Assembly (NCBI GenBank): GCA_002839435.1
Contig: PGYA01000025.1
Coordinates: forward strand, 1 to 61,945
Reading direction: 5' to 3'
Source: Candidatus Riflebacteria bacterium HGW-Riflebacteria-2
Lineage (GTDB): Bacteria; Muiribacteriota; Ozemobacteria; Ozemobacterales; Ozemobacteraceae
DNA length: 61,945 nucleotides
Position numbers and translations under genes: made by a program. The notes below the pieces were generated by a model. It was not told the DNA's origin and searched no databases. It was given only the letters and a program-made list of their open reading frames with translations. Below are positions 23,745 through 33,329 of this stretch, one piece after another (position 1 is the stretch's first letter; the number at the start of each line of letters is the position of its first letter).

Positions 23745-24839
23745 ATGACCAGGCCATTTTATGAAAGCAAAACCAGACCAGATTTTCTGAGGCGGAATAC
23801 CTTCATTCACCCGCAGGACAAGCTGAACATCGACTATTCTGCAGACGGATTCAAACTGCCCGGCATAATCGACATACATTTTCATGGCGCCTTCGGCTGG
23901 GATTTCGCTTTTGGCGACTGTGTAAAAATTGAGAAAATGCTCGATCAGCTTCTGATCACCGGCATGACCGGCGTTTTCCCGACACTTATCACCTGCAGCG
24001 AACAGCAGCGCCTACAGGCATTGGCCGATATTGCACAGGTGGCAAAATCACGGCACCAGCTGCCAATACTGCATGGCATATATCTGGAAGGCCCTTTCCT
24101 GGCGCCAGCCCGCCGCGGTTCGCATCCGGACGAACTGCTGCTGCCGCCCTCGATCGAACTGCTGGAAAAGTGGCAAAAAGCGGCTGAAGGTCTGATCAAA
24201 ATCATAACGATAGCACCCGAACTGCCGGGGGCACTTGAATTTATCAGCCAGGCCCGCAAAATGGGAATCATCACCGCGCTCGGCCATTCTGACGCCGACT
24301 GGGAAACGACTGAAAAGGCAGTTGAAGCCGGGGCGACCCATGTTACACACCTGTTCAACGCCATGCCCGCTTTCCACCATCGCAAACCGAACATGCTCAG
24401 CTATATCATGTCGAGACGCGATCTCAGCCTGGAGCTGATCGGGGACTGCGAGCACGTCGCTCCCGAGATTGTCAAGCTCGCCTGCAACATGAATGAAAGC
24501 AGTCAGATCATCTTTATCTCTGATGCCGTGGCGCCAGCTGGCATGCAAGACGGTGAGCACGATCTTTACAACACACGACTGAACAAAAGAGGGCAACGCT
24601 GCTGCCTGCAGGATGGCAACCTCTTTGGCGGCGCCACCCTTCTGCCAGATTGCCTCAAAACTCTAAGTGCACGGGCCGAGCTGGCCTGGGGGCTTCTCGG
24701 CACTGCGGTCTGGCGAACTCCATGCCGAATGCTGGAAATAACACCGCCCGACACCGAGGTATTATTCGATCAAAGCATGCACTGGCTGGCTTCGCGACAC
24801 GGCAACACCTGGTATTGTGAAGCAGGCAAGGAAACATGA
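23745..24839 (+). CDS. nagA: NagA-like N-acetylglucosamine-6-phosphate deacetylase
   Basis: 364 aa from the ATG at 23745, preceded by GAGGAG at 7 nt; an in-frame ATG at 23721 is the alternative. Amidohydrolase TIM barrel with the metal and substrate motifs IDIHFHGAFGWD, LEGPFLAPARRGSH, LGHSDADW, THLFNAMPAFHHR and the catalytic Asp in ISDAVAP. It removes the acetyl group from GlcNAc-6-P in amino-sugar recycling. No nagB or sugar transporter is nearby, and the N-terminus is shorter than in E. coli NagA, so substrate range is uncertain. It overlaps the next gene by 4 bp. Confidence 0.85.
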   Translation: MTRPFYESKTRPDFLRRNTFIHPQDKLNIDYSADGFKLPGIIDIHFHGAFGWDFAFGDCVKIEKMLDQLLITGMTGVFPTLITCSEQQRLQALADIAQVAKSRHQLPILHGIYLEGPFLAPARRGSHPDELLLPPSIELLEKWQKAAEGLIKIITIAPELPGALEFISQARKMGIITALGHSDADWETTEKAVEAGATHVTHLFNAMPAFHHRKPNMLSYIMSRRDLSLELIGDCEHVAPEIVKLACNMNESSQIIFISDAVAPAGMQDGEHDLYNTRLNKRGQRCCLQDGNLFGGATLLPDCLKTLSARAELAWGLLGTAVWRTPCRMLEITPPDTEVLFDQSMHWLASRHGNTWYCEAGKET

Positions 24840-25510
24840 AGAAACGATTTGTTACGGCAGCCTTTGTTGCAGCGCTTTTACCAACCGGAGTCGGCGCGAG
24901 CACCGAGCGTCTCGAAAACTACTATTATTACCTTAAACAGACCGCTTCAGAAGCCCTGCAATTCGACCGCGACACTGCTAAAGACTGGTATGAGAGTCTG
25001 CCTGACCTTAAATTGAAAGAAAACTTCGAGAACTCGGTAGATAAACTTAAAGAAATGCTTTCGCAACCGCCCGAAACATCAGCAGACAAGAACCAGCAAT
25101 CAAATCGCGTGCTGATCGAAAGTTTCGGGCGCACCAGAATTGGCAAAGACGGCAAAACCCTTAACGAATATGCGCAGGACGCAATTGACCGCGTCCGCCC
25201 CGACTTGCGGGATACTGACTATTTCAATGATCCGGCGCGCACTCTGACCTATTTCGTATTGTTCGATCCGAAAGGCTTTATCGAAAACGTCAGAATCATC
25301 AGAGGCCCACTCGACTCGCCAATGACGCTAAAAGAGGCTTACCAATATTACAAGCGCACCGATCCAGCCAAAGCGCAAAAGATTCTCAATATGCTCGACC
25401 GCCTGCAAAGGCTGTACGGCCCGAACCACAATCCCGACGAAAAACAGCTCGACATAATCATCGAAGCGATACAGCAGACCGTAGACCTGCTCAACAACTC
25501 CGACCGCTAA
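24836..25510 (+). CDS. Secreted hypothetical protein
   Basis: 224 aa, start overlapping the nagA stop (ATGA), with AAGGAA upstream. Signal peptide to about GVGA. The mature protein is helical and charged, with VLIESFGRTRIGKDGKTLNE and FVLFDPKGFIENVRIIRG segments. No family recognised. Its 3' end overlaps the convergent minus-strand gene by 4 bp. Confidence 0.65.
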   Translation: MKKRFVTAAFVAALLPTGVGASTERLENYYYYLKQTASEALQFDRDTAKDWYESLPDLKLKENFENSVDKLKEMLSQPPETSADKNQQSNRVLIESFGRTRIGKDGKTLNEYAQDAIDRVRPDLRDTDYFNDPARTLTYFVLFDPKGFIENVRIIRGPLDSPMTLKEAYQYYKRTDPAKAQKILNMLDRLQRLYGPNHNPDEKQLDIIIEAIQQTVDLLNNSDR

Positions 25511-25908
25511 CTGCGTACCACGATCAGTTCTTCTTTGCCGATCGCAAGCAAGGCGGCGTTGAGCACGGCGAGATCGTCATCGAAGCCAAAACGGTCAGAA
25601 AAATCGAGCTGGGCGTCTTCGCTGTCGAGAAAATAGCGAACAGCTGCAGAAATCACCATTTTTTCCGCATCATTAAAGCGGTTAAAGTCGGTCAGCAGCT
25701 TATTTAGAGATGCCACCATGCGATCGACGAGTTCGATGTCGATACAGCTGCTTTTGAGACTCTCAGCCGCGGCCTGGTTGCGATATGACTTGAGTTCGTC
25801 GCGCAGATAATCCGCGGTGGCACTGTCAAGCGGCTGATTGTAGCGCGCTGCAACTGTTCGCAGGCTTTCCGGTAACAGATCATAAAATTTCTGCAGTGTT
25901 TTCTCCAA
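25507..25908 (-). CDS. Hypothetical protein coupled to mfd (YkvA-like tail)
   Basis: 133 aa, TTG start preceded by GGAGG and overlapping the 3' end of mfd by 29 bp. Helical. The C-terminal segment (VISAAVRYFLDSEDAQLDFS, then GFDDDLAVLNAALLAIG) resembles DUF1232/YkvA-type sequences with a conserved Asp pair, but the match is weak. Co-translated with mfd; function unknown. Confidence 0.6.
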   Translation of the reverse strand: MEKTLQKFYDLLPESLRTVAARYNQPLDSATADYLRDELKSYRNQAAAESLKSSCIDIELVDRMVASLNKLLTDFNRFNDAEKMVISAAVRYFLDSEDAQLDFSDRFGFDDDLAVLNAALLAIGKEELIVVRS

Positions 25909-28900
25909 CTTCGGCCTCCTTGACCTCGTCCTGTTGCCTCATTTCGCAGAGCAGCTGCAACAAGGCAGCCGCATCGCCAAACACATCCGCATCGGTGTCC
26001 CTCAGTATACTCAAATTTATCGTATTTTTGTCTTTCGGCTCAAAATAAATCTGGCGCAGAACGCCCTCGCCCTGTTTGAAAAGCCGGCCAATGTCGGGCA
26101 GGCGTGCGGCAGCAAATTCGAAACGCAGATGATTGATGACCCGGGTAATCTTTTTTACTCCGGCAAAGGCCGCAAGAATACGCAATCTGCTTATAGCAAA
26201 CAGCCCGCATGCTTCTTCGGGAAGACGGCCAAAGCGGTCTTCGCATTCATCGCGAATCTCGTCGAGCAAAGCAGTGTCGTTGCAGCGCGCCAGCCTTGAA
26301 TAAAGTTCGACCCTGGTTTCCTCGTCCGAGATGTAAAATGTCGGGAAATATGCGGTAACTGGTATTTCAATCGCCGACTCGACTCTGGCAACTTCCTTTT
26401 TACCGCTTTTCAGGCGGGTTACCGCTTCTTCCAGCAGTTCCATATAAAGAGAAAACCCGATACTTGAAATGTGGCCGCTCTGCGATTCGCCAAGAATGTT
26501 GCCGGCCCCGCGAATCTGCAGGTCGCGCAGCGCGATCTTGAAACCCGAACCGAGAGCGGTATGCTCTTCAATTGTCTCAAGGCGTTCAGTTGCCTCTTTG
26601 GTCAGTTTGCGCCCTTTCGAATAGAAGAAATAGGCCCAGGCCTGGCGGGCCGAGCGTCCGACCCGGCCGCGCAGCTGATACATCTGCGACAACCCGAGGC
26701 GTTCAGCCTCATCGACAATCAGTGTATTGACGTTTGGAATATCTAGCCCCGACTCGATAATGGTCGTAGCCAGCAGCAGATCGTGCTTGCGCTGAATGAA
26801 TTCGAGCATCGTCTTTTCGACGCGCTCTTCTGGCATCTGACCGTGCGCGACCACGATACGAGCTTCCGGCACCAGCTCGCGCAAAAATTGCACTTTCTGC
26901 TCGATGAATTCAACGCGATTGAAAACGTAGTAGATCTGGCCACCGCGTTTCAGTTCTTCGATAATAGCGCGCTTGACCCAGGCGGCGTCGAAAGGCGCGA
27001 CATAGGTCTGCACCGGGCGACGGTCAACCGGCGGCGTGTCGATAACGCTGATCTGCCTGATACCTGACATGGCCATCTGCATGGTTCGCGGAATAGGCGT
27101 CGCGGTAAGCGTCAGCACATCGATCTGGCTTTTCAGCTGTTTGAGCTTTTCTTTGTGCTTTACGCCGAAACGCTGCTCTTCATCGATAATCAGCAGGCCA
27201 AGATCACGAAACGAAATATCGGCAGAAAGAATTCTATGGGTGCCGACCAGCACGTCGAGAGTTCCGGCAGCGGCGCGTTTGAGCGTCACCTTCTGCTCAG
27301 CCGGTTTGCGCAGGCGGCTGACCATATCGACGCTGACCGGAAAACCTTCAAACCGGTTCTGCAGGGTCTGATAATGCTGAAAGGCCAGTAGCGTGGTCGG
27401 CGCCAGTATCGCCACCTGTTTGCCCGAGCACACCGCTTTAAACGCTGCCCGCATGGCGACTTCAGTCTTGCCATAGCCAACATCACCGCAGATCAGGCGA
27501 TCCATCGGCACGGCGCTTTCCATATCCTGCTTGGCGGCAACGATTGCCTTATACTGATCTGGCGTTTCGGTAAAAGGAAAGCGCTCTTCCATCTGGCGCT
27601 GCAGGTCGCAGTCTGGCGAAAAGGCAAAACCGCTGCTGGCCAGACGCGCAGCATAGAGCTCGAGCAGCTCGCGGGCGATCATCTCGACATTTTTACTGAC
27701 TCTGCTCTTCTGCCCGGCCCAGACCTTCGAATTGAGGCTGTGAATTCTTGGCACAAAGCCTTCAACTCCGAGATATCTGGTTACCTTGTGCACCTGGTCG
27801 GTCGGCACGTAGAGTTTGTCGGTTCCGGCATACTGCAGCAGCATGTATTCGCGGGTGCGACCGCCAGCACTCATCGTCTGTATGCCACGGAATTCGGCAA
27901 CTCCATGATCGGCATGCACGACAATGTCACCCGGCACCATCTGCTGCAGGCTGAGAAGATTCTGCTGCGTCGATGCCCGGCGATGCGTCGCTTCACGCGC
28001 CGGCCCGAGATAGATATCTTCTTCGGAAAAAACAGCGATACGACGGCGATAGTCTCTGAAACCCTTGCTGCAACTGCCATTCACGAAAAGAACCGAAGCT
28101 GTCTTCAATCCGAAAGGCCGCCCGGAAGAATGAATACGAATATGGCGTTCGCCAAGCAGACCACGCAGGTTATGCAGGCGTTGTTCGTCTTCGATAACAA
28201 TGGCAACTGCCCAACCGGCTTCGAGCAACTGACGTAGTTCTCTGAGCAGGGTTTCACGCGAAGTATCAGAAGGCGGCTGATGCTGCTCGATATCAGAAAA
28301 AACGCCACCGGAACGCTCACCAAAACGGCTGAAACGGCAGAAGCCGCGCGCGGTAAAGCCTTCTACAACGGACTGCGGACGATGATAATAATACTGCGGC
28401 GGCCGCAACGGAGTCAGGTCGTTGAGCTGAGCATACTGAGCCTCAAATCCGGCATAAACCTCTTCGGCCAATGCTAAAACCTGATCGGGCTCGTCAACGA
28501 CAATGCGACAATTTTTCCAGAAATCCCAAAGGTAACCGGAGCCCTTTTCGACAAAAGGCCTGAGTTCCTTGTAGTCACGCGAATCAGGGTGTGCCAGCAG
28601 ATGCTCGTGGCGGCGCTGCAGAAGACTGGCGCGGCGTTCGTCGAGACCGCTGAATTCTTCGACGATTCGCTCGCCGAGATCCTGTATATCACTTTCACCA
28701 GCGACAAACTCGTTTACCGGTATAATAGTCAGACGTTCCCGCTTATCAAAAGATCGCTGCGTCGTCGGAGCAAATGATTTGATCGATTCAAGGCCGTCAC
28801 CAAAAAAGTCGAGTCTGGCCGGAAACTCGGCATCGGGCGGAAACACATCAAGCAGACTGCCGCGAACGGCAAAAGTGCCACGTTCCTCAACCACGCTGGT

Positions 28901-29392
28901 GCGCGTATAGCCGACCTGCACCAGTCTGGAGATCAATTCGTCGCGGCTGACGTCGGAACCGGAGCGAACTTCGAAACAGGCCGCAAGCCAGCGTTCAGGC
29001 GAAAAAAAGCGTTCCAGCACTACGCTGATGGGCGCAATTACCAGGGCGCCATTGTTCATTTCGGCAGCCATTGCCGAAAGACGCCGGCACATCACATCAG
29101 GGTCAGCAGCGGTCTGATCATAGATCGAAGCGCGCTCGGGTAACATACTGATAACCCGCCCACTGCGAGAGCCAAGCCAGGTTGCAACCTGTTTTTCGAG
29201 AGTCCTGGCGCGCTCGGCATCAGCACAGACAAAAAGCGTTACACCTGCCTGCTGCGCGAAACCCGCCAGACAGATAGCAGCCAGTGCGCCAGTGCAACCT
29301 TCGAGGCTGCTGCGCTCAGGCAGGGCAAGTTCCGAAAAAAACCTTTCGAATGGTTCGCCTCTGGTTGTGTTCTGCATGACTGTTGCGCGCAT
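25880..29392 (-). CDS. mfd: Transcription-repair coupling factor Mfd
   Basis: 1170 aa, the usual size. The N-terminal UvrB-homology region contains ICLAGFAQQAGVTLFV and SVVEERGTFAVRGSLLDVFP. The RNA polymerase-interacting CarD-like domain follows (GDIVVHADHGVAEFRGI, then YAGTDKLYVP). The translocase motor has Walker A GDVGYGKTE, the DEEQ box in LLIIDEEQRFGVKHKEKLK, and motif VI QLRGRVGRS. The C-terminal TRCF domain contains AGNILGESQSGHISSIGF. Mfd removes stalled RNA polymerase and recruits UvrA to lesions. The start is the first ATG; an ATG five codons later is also possible. Confidence 0.97.
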   Translation of the reverse strand: MRATVMQNTTRGEPFERFFSELALPERSSLEGCTGALAAICLAGFAQQAGVTLFVCADAERARTLEKQVATWLGSRSGRVISMLPERASIYDQTAADPDVMCRRLSAMAAEMNNGALVIAPISVVLERFFSPERWLAACFEVRSGSDVSRDELISRLVQVGYTRTSVVEERGTFAVRGSLLDVFPPDAEFPARLDFFGDGLESIKSFAPTTQRSFDKRERLTIIPVNEFVAGESDIQDLGERIVEEFSGLDERRASLLQRRHEHLLAHPDSRDYKELRPFVEKGSGYLWDFWKNCRIVVDEPDQVLALAEEVYAGFEAQYAQLNDLTPLRPPQYYYHRPQSVVEGFTARGFCRFSRFGERSGGVFSDIEQHQPPSDTSRETLLRELRQLLEAGWAVAIVIEDEQRLHNLRGLLGERHIRIHSSGRPFGLKTASVLFVNGSCSKGFRDYRRRIAVFSEEDIYLGPAREATHRRASTQQNLLSLQQMVPGDIVVHADHGVAEFRGIQTMSAGGRTREYMLLQYAGTDKLYVPTDQVHKVTRYLGVEGFVPRIHSLNSKVWAGQKSRVSKNVEMIARELLELYAARLASSGFAFSPDCDLQRQMEERFPFTETPDQYKAIVAAKQDMESAVPMDRLICGDVGYGKTEVAMRAAFKAVCSGKQVAILAPTTLLAFQHYQTLQNRFEGFPVSVDMVSRLRKPAEQKVTLKRAAAGTLDVLVGTHRILSADISFRDLGLLIIDEEQRFGVKHKEKLKQLKSQIDVLTLTATPIPRTMQMAMSGIRQISVIDTPPVDRRPVQTYVAPFDAAWVKRAIIEELKRGGQIYYVFNRVEFIEQKVQFLRELVPEARIVVAHGQMPEERVEKTMLEFIQRKHDLLLATTIIESGLDIPNVNTLIVDEAERLGLSQMYQLRGRVGRSARQAWAYFFYSKGRKLTKEATERLETIEEHTALGSGFKIALRDLQIRGAGNILGESQSGHISSIGFSLYMELLEEAVTRLKSGKKEVARVESAIEIPVTAYFPTFYISDEETRVELYSRLARCNDTALLDEIRDECEDRFGRLPEEACGLFAISRLRILAAFAGVKKITRVINHLRFEFAAARLPDIGRLFKQGEGVLRQIYFEPKDKNTINLSILRDTDADVFGDAAALLQLLCEMRQQDEVKEAEVGENTAEIL

Positions 29393-29556
29393 CTGATGGA
29401 TTATTCCTGAGCCCGGCCAGCTAACTAGTCAAATAATTGCACCAGCCGGCAAGCCTGTGTATAATGTATCCTGATTGCAGCATAGTACAGCAGACAGAAG
29501 TAAGTCAAGGCGCAAACTTGCGAAGGGTGTAAACACACCCGGAACGGGAAAAGAAG

Positions 29557-30792
29557 TTGAAAGAACGCAAACGGATAAACCTGAATTCATATCTTTTCGC
29601 CAACCTGGTCATAGTGGGCGTCCTGCTCATCGGCCTATGGAACCGCCAGCCAGTCTGGGATGTCAGTCTCAGGTTTCCCAATCTTCTGTTGATTCTGGTG
29701 TTGATCAACACCATACTCATCTTTCGCGAGGTAATACTGGGCGGCCGGCCTATCCAGATCAGGAGTCGTCAGAAGAAAGAATCACGCCAGAAACTTCGCA
29801 ACCTTAACGAGCTGCGCGGCGTTCTGCGCAATTCTCCGGCAATCGACGAAAATCTGCTTAACCGAGCTCTGCTTCGTCTGCTGGAAATCTGCGGCAGTGA
29901 CTCTATAACCATTTATCTGCTGGAAAACGCGCAGTGCCGCCAGGTAGCAGGCGCCGGTGAACTGCCGGCCGCGCTGAATGGCAGTCGTTTCATCAATCGC
30001 GAGAAAGTTATTTTCATCAAGTTTCCCGGTTCGCTGGGCGAAGAAGAAGTAGGCAAGATAAGTGGCAGCAACCGCCAGATTTCGTTCAAATCGGCGCTGA
30101 TACGCCTTGAGCTGACCGCCCTGCCCCTCACCCTTCACCAGAACAAGCTCGCCCTGTGTGTTTTCTCAAGCCGCGAGGCGCACAAGGCACCGCCAATTCC
30201 GATGGCAAGCACAGCCCTTTTCCTGGAAACCCTGCTTACATTGATAGACACAGCCGGAAATACTGGAGACGGCCGCTACAAAGACAAATCCACCGGACTG
30301 TTTTTATACGAATGCTTTGCCGATTCATTTGAAACCGAAGTGGAACGCTCTGAGCGCTACAAACAGGAAATGAGCCTGTTCACCATTTCAATACGCGGCT
30401 TCAATAGCCTGAATAGCGAAAACGCGCAACAGATTTCGCGCAGCGCCGCGTCAGCCCTCAAACAATCTCTGCGCCGACTTGACCTGATGTTTTGCGGCAA
30501 GAACGAGGGCGAGTTTCTCGCCATCCTAACCGAGACCAGCGCTGAGGTTGCCGAAATTGTCGCCAAAAGAGTGCAAAAAACATTTGCCAAACAGAACGAA
30601 AAGTTTGATTTTATTAAGAGCAGCAATCTGCAAATGTTCATAGGTTCGGCGGCCTACCCCGTCGATGCCACACACGGGGCCGGGCTGCTGGAAAAAAGCC
30701 GCGAGTCATTGAACCAGGCGATTAACGAAAACGTCGAATTCAAATCTTACGGCGCTATCAACGGCAGTTCCAAAGGAGAAAACCATGGGTAA
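29557..30792 (+). CDS. Membrane protein with degenerate GGDEF domain
   Basis: 411 aa, TTG start. Two N-terminal transmembrane segments (about 12-28 and 41-58), a GAF-like middle (95-230) and a C-terminal GGDEF-fold domain. The signature is KNEGEF (315-320) instead of GGDEF, while the flanking pattern (LDLMFCG before, FLAIL and AAYPVDATHGAGLLEKS after) is kept. It is probably not an active diguanylate cyclase and may sense nucleotides or act as a scaffold. It overlaps the next gene by 8 bp, tying it to a molybdenum-hydroxylase-type pair. Confidence 0.75.
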   Translation: MKERKRINLNSYLFANLVIVGVLLIGLWNRQPVWDVSLRFPNLLLILVLINTILIFREVILGGRPIQIRSRQKKESRQKLRNLNELRGVLRNSPAIDENLLNRALLRLLEICGSDSITIYLLENAQCRQVAGAGELPAALNGSRFINREKVIFIKFPGSLGEEEVGKISGSNRQISFKSALIRLELTALPLTLHQNKLALCVFSSREAHKAPPIPMASTALFLETLLTLIDTAGNTGDGRYKDKSTGLFLYECFADSFETEVERSERYKQEMSLFTISIRGFNSLNSENAQQISRSAASALKQSLRRLDLMFCGKNEGEFLAILTETSAEVAEIVAKRVQKTFAKQNEKFDFIKSSNLQMFIGSAAYPVDATHGAGLLEKSRESLNQAINENVEFKSYGAINGSSKGENHG

Positions 30793-31273
30793 AAACCTGA
30801 TTAAAATAAGTTTCTGTCTCAATAGCAAAAAGGTCGAAATTGAAGTTTCACCGCAGCTCACCGTTCTCGAAATGCTGCGCCGCGACTTCCGTCTGACAGC
30901 AGCCAAAGAAGGCTGCGGCAAAGGCGAATGCGGGGCATGTTCGGTCTTGCTTAACGGACAGCCAATCAACAGTTGCCTTAAATTGGCCGCCACTCTTAAA
31001 CCAGGCGACAGCCTGATCAGCGTTGAAGGGCTCAACGATGACAAACTGATGCAGAACATCCAGGAAGCCTACGTCGAAGAAGGGGCGGTTCAGTGTGGAT
31101 TCTGCATACCCGGAATGACAATGGCTAGCTATTACCTGCTCAAACACAACTCAACACCCGACGAACACGCAATCAAACAGGCGCTCTCCGGCAATATATG
31201 CCGCTGCACCGGCTACCGCAAAATCGAAGCAGCCGTAAAAAAAGCCGCCGAAAGGACAAAAGCCAATGAATAA
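30785..31273 (+). CDS. [2Fe-2S] subunit of a xanthine dehydrogenase-type hydroxylase
   Basis: 162 aa, start ATG after AAAGGAG. Two [2Fe-2S] clusters: the plant-ferredoxin type CGKGECGAC...C (Cys44, 49, 52, 64) and the alpha-helical type QCGFC...CRC (Cys104, 107, 139, 141). This is the small subunit (CoxS/XdhC/HcrC type) of molybdenum hydroxylases and passes electrons between the molybdenum site and FAD. It overlaps the FAD subunit gene by 8 bp. No molybdopterin subunit gene lies in the window. Confidence 0.93.
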   Translation: MGKNLIKISFCLNSKKVEIEVSPQLTVLEMLRRDFRLTAAKEGCGKGECGACSVLLNGQPINSCLKLAATLKPGDSLISVEGLNDDKLMQNIQEAYVEEGAVQCGFCIPGMTMASYYLLKHNSTPDEHAIKQALSGNICRCTGYRKIEAAVKKAAERTKANE

Positions 31274-32105
31274 CATCCAGTTCATCAGGCCGACCAGCAT
31301 TCAGGCCGCCTGCGAAGCGCTGAAAAACCCTGGTTTTATGCCGGTTTCCGGCGGCAGCGACCTTGTTGTAAAAATTCGCAACGGCCTCTACCCCAACCTC
31401 GAAGGCCTTGTTGATATTGGCGACCTCTCCCCTCTCAATCTTATAAGAACTGACGAAAACCGGGTGATAATAGGCAGCGGCTGCACCATGAGCCAGATCA
31501 TCAACGATCGCCTGATGCAGGACTATTTTCCAACTCTGGTCAAAGCCGCCTCAACCGTAGGCGCCATGCAGATACGCAACTCCGCGACTATAGGCGGCAA
31601 TGTTGCCAATGCATCTCCGGCCGGCGACACTATTCCGGCCCTGTACAGCCTTGAAGCCAGAGTAATGATCACCGACGGCAATAATGCGCGCAAAGTCCCC
31701 ATTGAAGAATTTTTCCTCAGTCCAGGCAAAACAAAACTCGAAGCCGGGGAGATTATCGAGGGATTTTCTCTCTTGTTCCGAAAAACCCGTGGAGAATTTT
31801 TGAAGCTTGGTGAGCGCAGAGCGCACGCAATCTCAAAAATCAATATGGCAGTATCGACCTGGAACGACGGTCGCGACCACTGGCGCATCGCCATGGGTTC
31901 GGTCGCTCCGACCGTTCTGCGCTGCCCGGAGGCCGAAGAGTACCTTGAAAAATGCGCCACAATTGATGACGCAGCCATAGACAAAGCCGCTGAACTCGCC
32001 TGCAATACCGCTAAACCAATCAGCGACCTACGCTCAACCAGCGCCTACCGCAAAAAAATGGCCGGCGTTCTGTTAAAGCGTTCGTTACAGGCGTTAACAA
32101 AATAA
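31266..32105 (+). CDS. FAD-binding subunit of a xanthine dehydrogenase-type hydroxylase
   Basis: 279 aa, CoxM-type. FAD-binding PCMH domain with MPVSGGSDLVVKIRNG and the diagnostic ATIGGNVANASPAGD motif; the C-terminal CO_deh_flav domain contains KLGERRAHAISKINMA. It accepts electrons from the [2Fe-2S] subunit. A terminator follows directly, so the molybdenum subunit is not in this operon; it must be encoded elsewhere or the pair works with another partner. Confidence 0.93.
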   Translation: MNNIQFIRPTSIQAACEALKNPGFMPVSGGSDLVVKIRNGLYPNLEGLVDIGDLSPLNLIRTDENRVIIGSGCTMSQIINDRLMQDYFPTLVKAASTVGAMQIRNSATIGGNVANASPAGDTIPALYSLEARVMITDGNNARKVPIEEFFLSPGKTKLEAGEIIEGFSLLFRKTRGEFLKLGERRAHAISKINMAVSTWNDGRDHWRIAMGSVAPTVLRCPEAEEYLEKCATIDDAAIDKAAELACNTAKPISDLRSTSAYRKKMAGVLLKRSLQALTK

Positions 32106-32127
32106 GCCTGCAACAATTCCTCCTATG

Positions 32128-32158
32128 AAAAGCACCATCCTGGCATGGTGCTTTTTTT
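32128..32158 (+). terminator. Rho-independent terminator
   Basis: AAAAGCACCAT and ATGGTGCTTTT form an 11-bp stem with a 6-nt loop and a T tail, 23 bp after the FAD subunit gene. Confidence 0.9.
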
Positions 32159-32486
32159 ACACATCAATATTCCTCTACCAGCTTATAAGTTCTGAAATTC
32201 CCGCTATTTAGAAGATGGCGACCTTCCAGAAACACGATAAAAGCCTTTAATAAACAGACTCCGACATTTTGGTGTGTTTTTTTCACAATTTTGTCTTCTC
32301 TCCCTGTTTTGTGACTCATATATCATTCGGAATTCGCCGATAATATAGATGGGAGGGAATAACATCACCAGCCCGAAATTGTACAGATTCTCTTTACGAG
32401 AGATTTACCGGACAATACATCCGGCGGCACTCAGGCTGCCGGAATTTTGGCATTCAAATTGCTATTTAAAGACGCGAGGTTGTTGA
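32159..32486. other. 328-bp AT-rich gene-free region
   Basis: No convincing ORF. It contains GC-rich hairpins near its right end (CCGGCGGC with GCTGCCGG around 32422-32440) and AT-rich tracts suitable for a promoter of the next gene. I see no known RNA family. Confidence 0.5.
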
Positions 32487-33329
32487 ATGAAGCCATACGC
32501 AAAAATAATAATTATGCTGGCTCTGGCGCTTATAACGGCGCAGGCTTTTGCTATCACTTCTTCCGAAATATACAGTGATGGTACCCGGGCATTTAACAGC
32601 GCCCGCTGGCAGGAAGCCGAAGAGATCTTCACACGTTTTATAGACACATGGCCTGACCACATGCTCAAGTCAAAAGCTTTATACTACAAGACGATCGCCT
32701 CAACTCGCAATGTTACCAGCTCTATCAATAAGACAATGTCAGAGAATGCCATTACCTGGAAAGCAGAAATGGCAAAGCTGCAGGTAGATCTGCCGGGAAC
32801 AGATCTTACTGAACTCCAGGTAGCAATAGACATAGCCAACCGTCACAATGAAGAACCCGACTGGCAAAGCCTCAGCCAACTCAAGCCGATTGAACTCAAG
32901 CATTATCTGCAACGCGGCTGGCACCCAGATGCCGCTGTCGAACCTATGGCTACCCTGGCCTGGAGTAACGACTGGTTAAAAAACAACACATCCGGCCTGG
33001 ACCCTGATCTGGAGAGCAGAATACAGCTATTGCGAGCCCGGGCTTTCTGGCAATTGTCACTTTCCCCCTTATCACTTAGCGCAAATTCCGTTATACTAAA
33101 GATATGGAAATGTTGGCCCGTACACGAACATCTTCAGACAGCACTTGACCGTGGATTTACGACTGGCGATCCTGAGATTAAAAGACAGATAGCATTGTTG
33201 GGGTATCATTTCGACGTTTTCAAGGACAGAGGTTTGCTTGACACCGGTCCTGACAACCTGAAAAGTCGTTGGTATTCCTATCTTTCGCAGCGTGGAATCA
33301 ACCATCAGGAGGCCTGGTGTCCAAGATGA
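32487..33329 (+). CDS. Secreted TPR-like protein
   Basis: 280 aa with a signal peptide (MKPYAKIIIMLALALITAQA) and an N-terminal TPR-like repeat (SDGTRAFNSARWQEAEEIFT). The remainder is helical with many Trp and Leu residues and no recognised domain. It overlaps the next gene by 4 bp, and together they look like a two-gene unit of exported tetratricopeptide-type proteins. Confidence 0.65.
   Translation: MKPYAKIIIMLALALITAQAFAITSSEIYSDGTRAFNSARWQEAEEIFTRFIDTWPDHMLKSKALYYKTIASTRNVTSSINKTMSENAITWKAEMAKLQVDLPGTDLTELQVAIDIANRHNEEPDWQSLSQLKPIELKHYLQRGWHPDAAVEPMATLAWSNDWLKNNTSGLDPDLESRIQLLRARAFWQLSLSPLSLSANSVILKIWKCWPVHEHLQTALDRGFTTGDPEIKRQIALLGYHFDVFKDRGLLDTGPDNLKSRWYSYLSQRGINHQEAWCPR

Noticed and set aside
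30785..32105. Complete xanthine dehydrogenase operon
   Set aside because: The molybdopterin subunit is missing and a strong terminator follows the FAD subunit.
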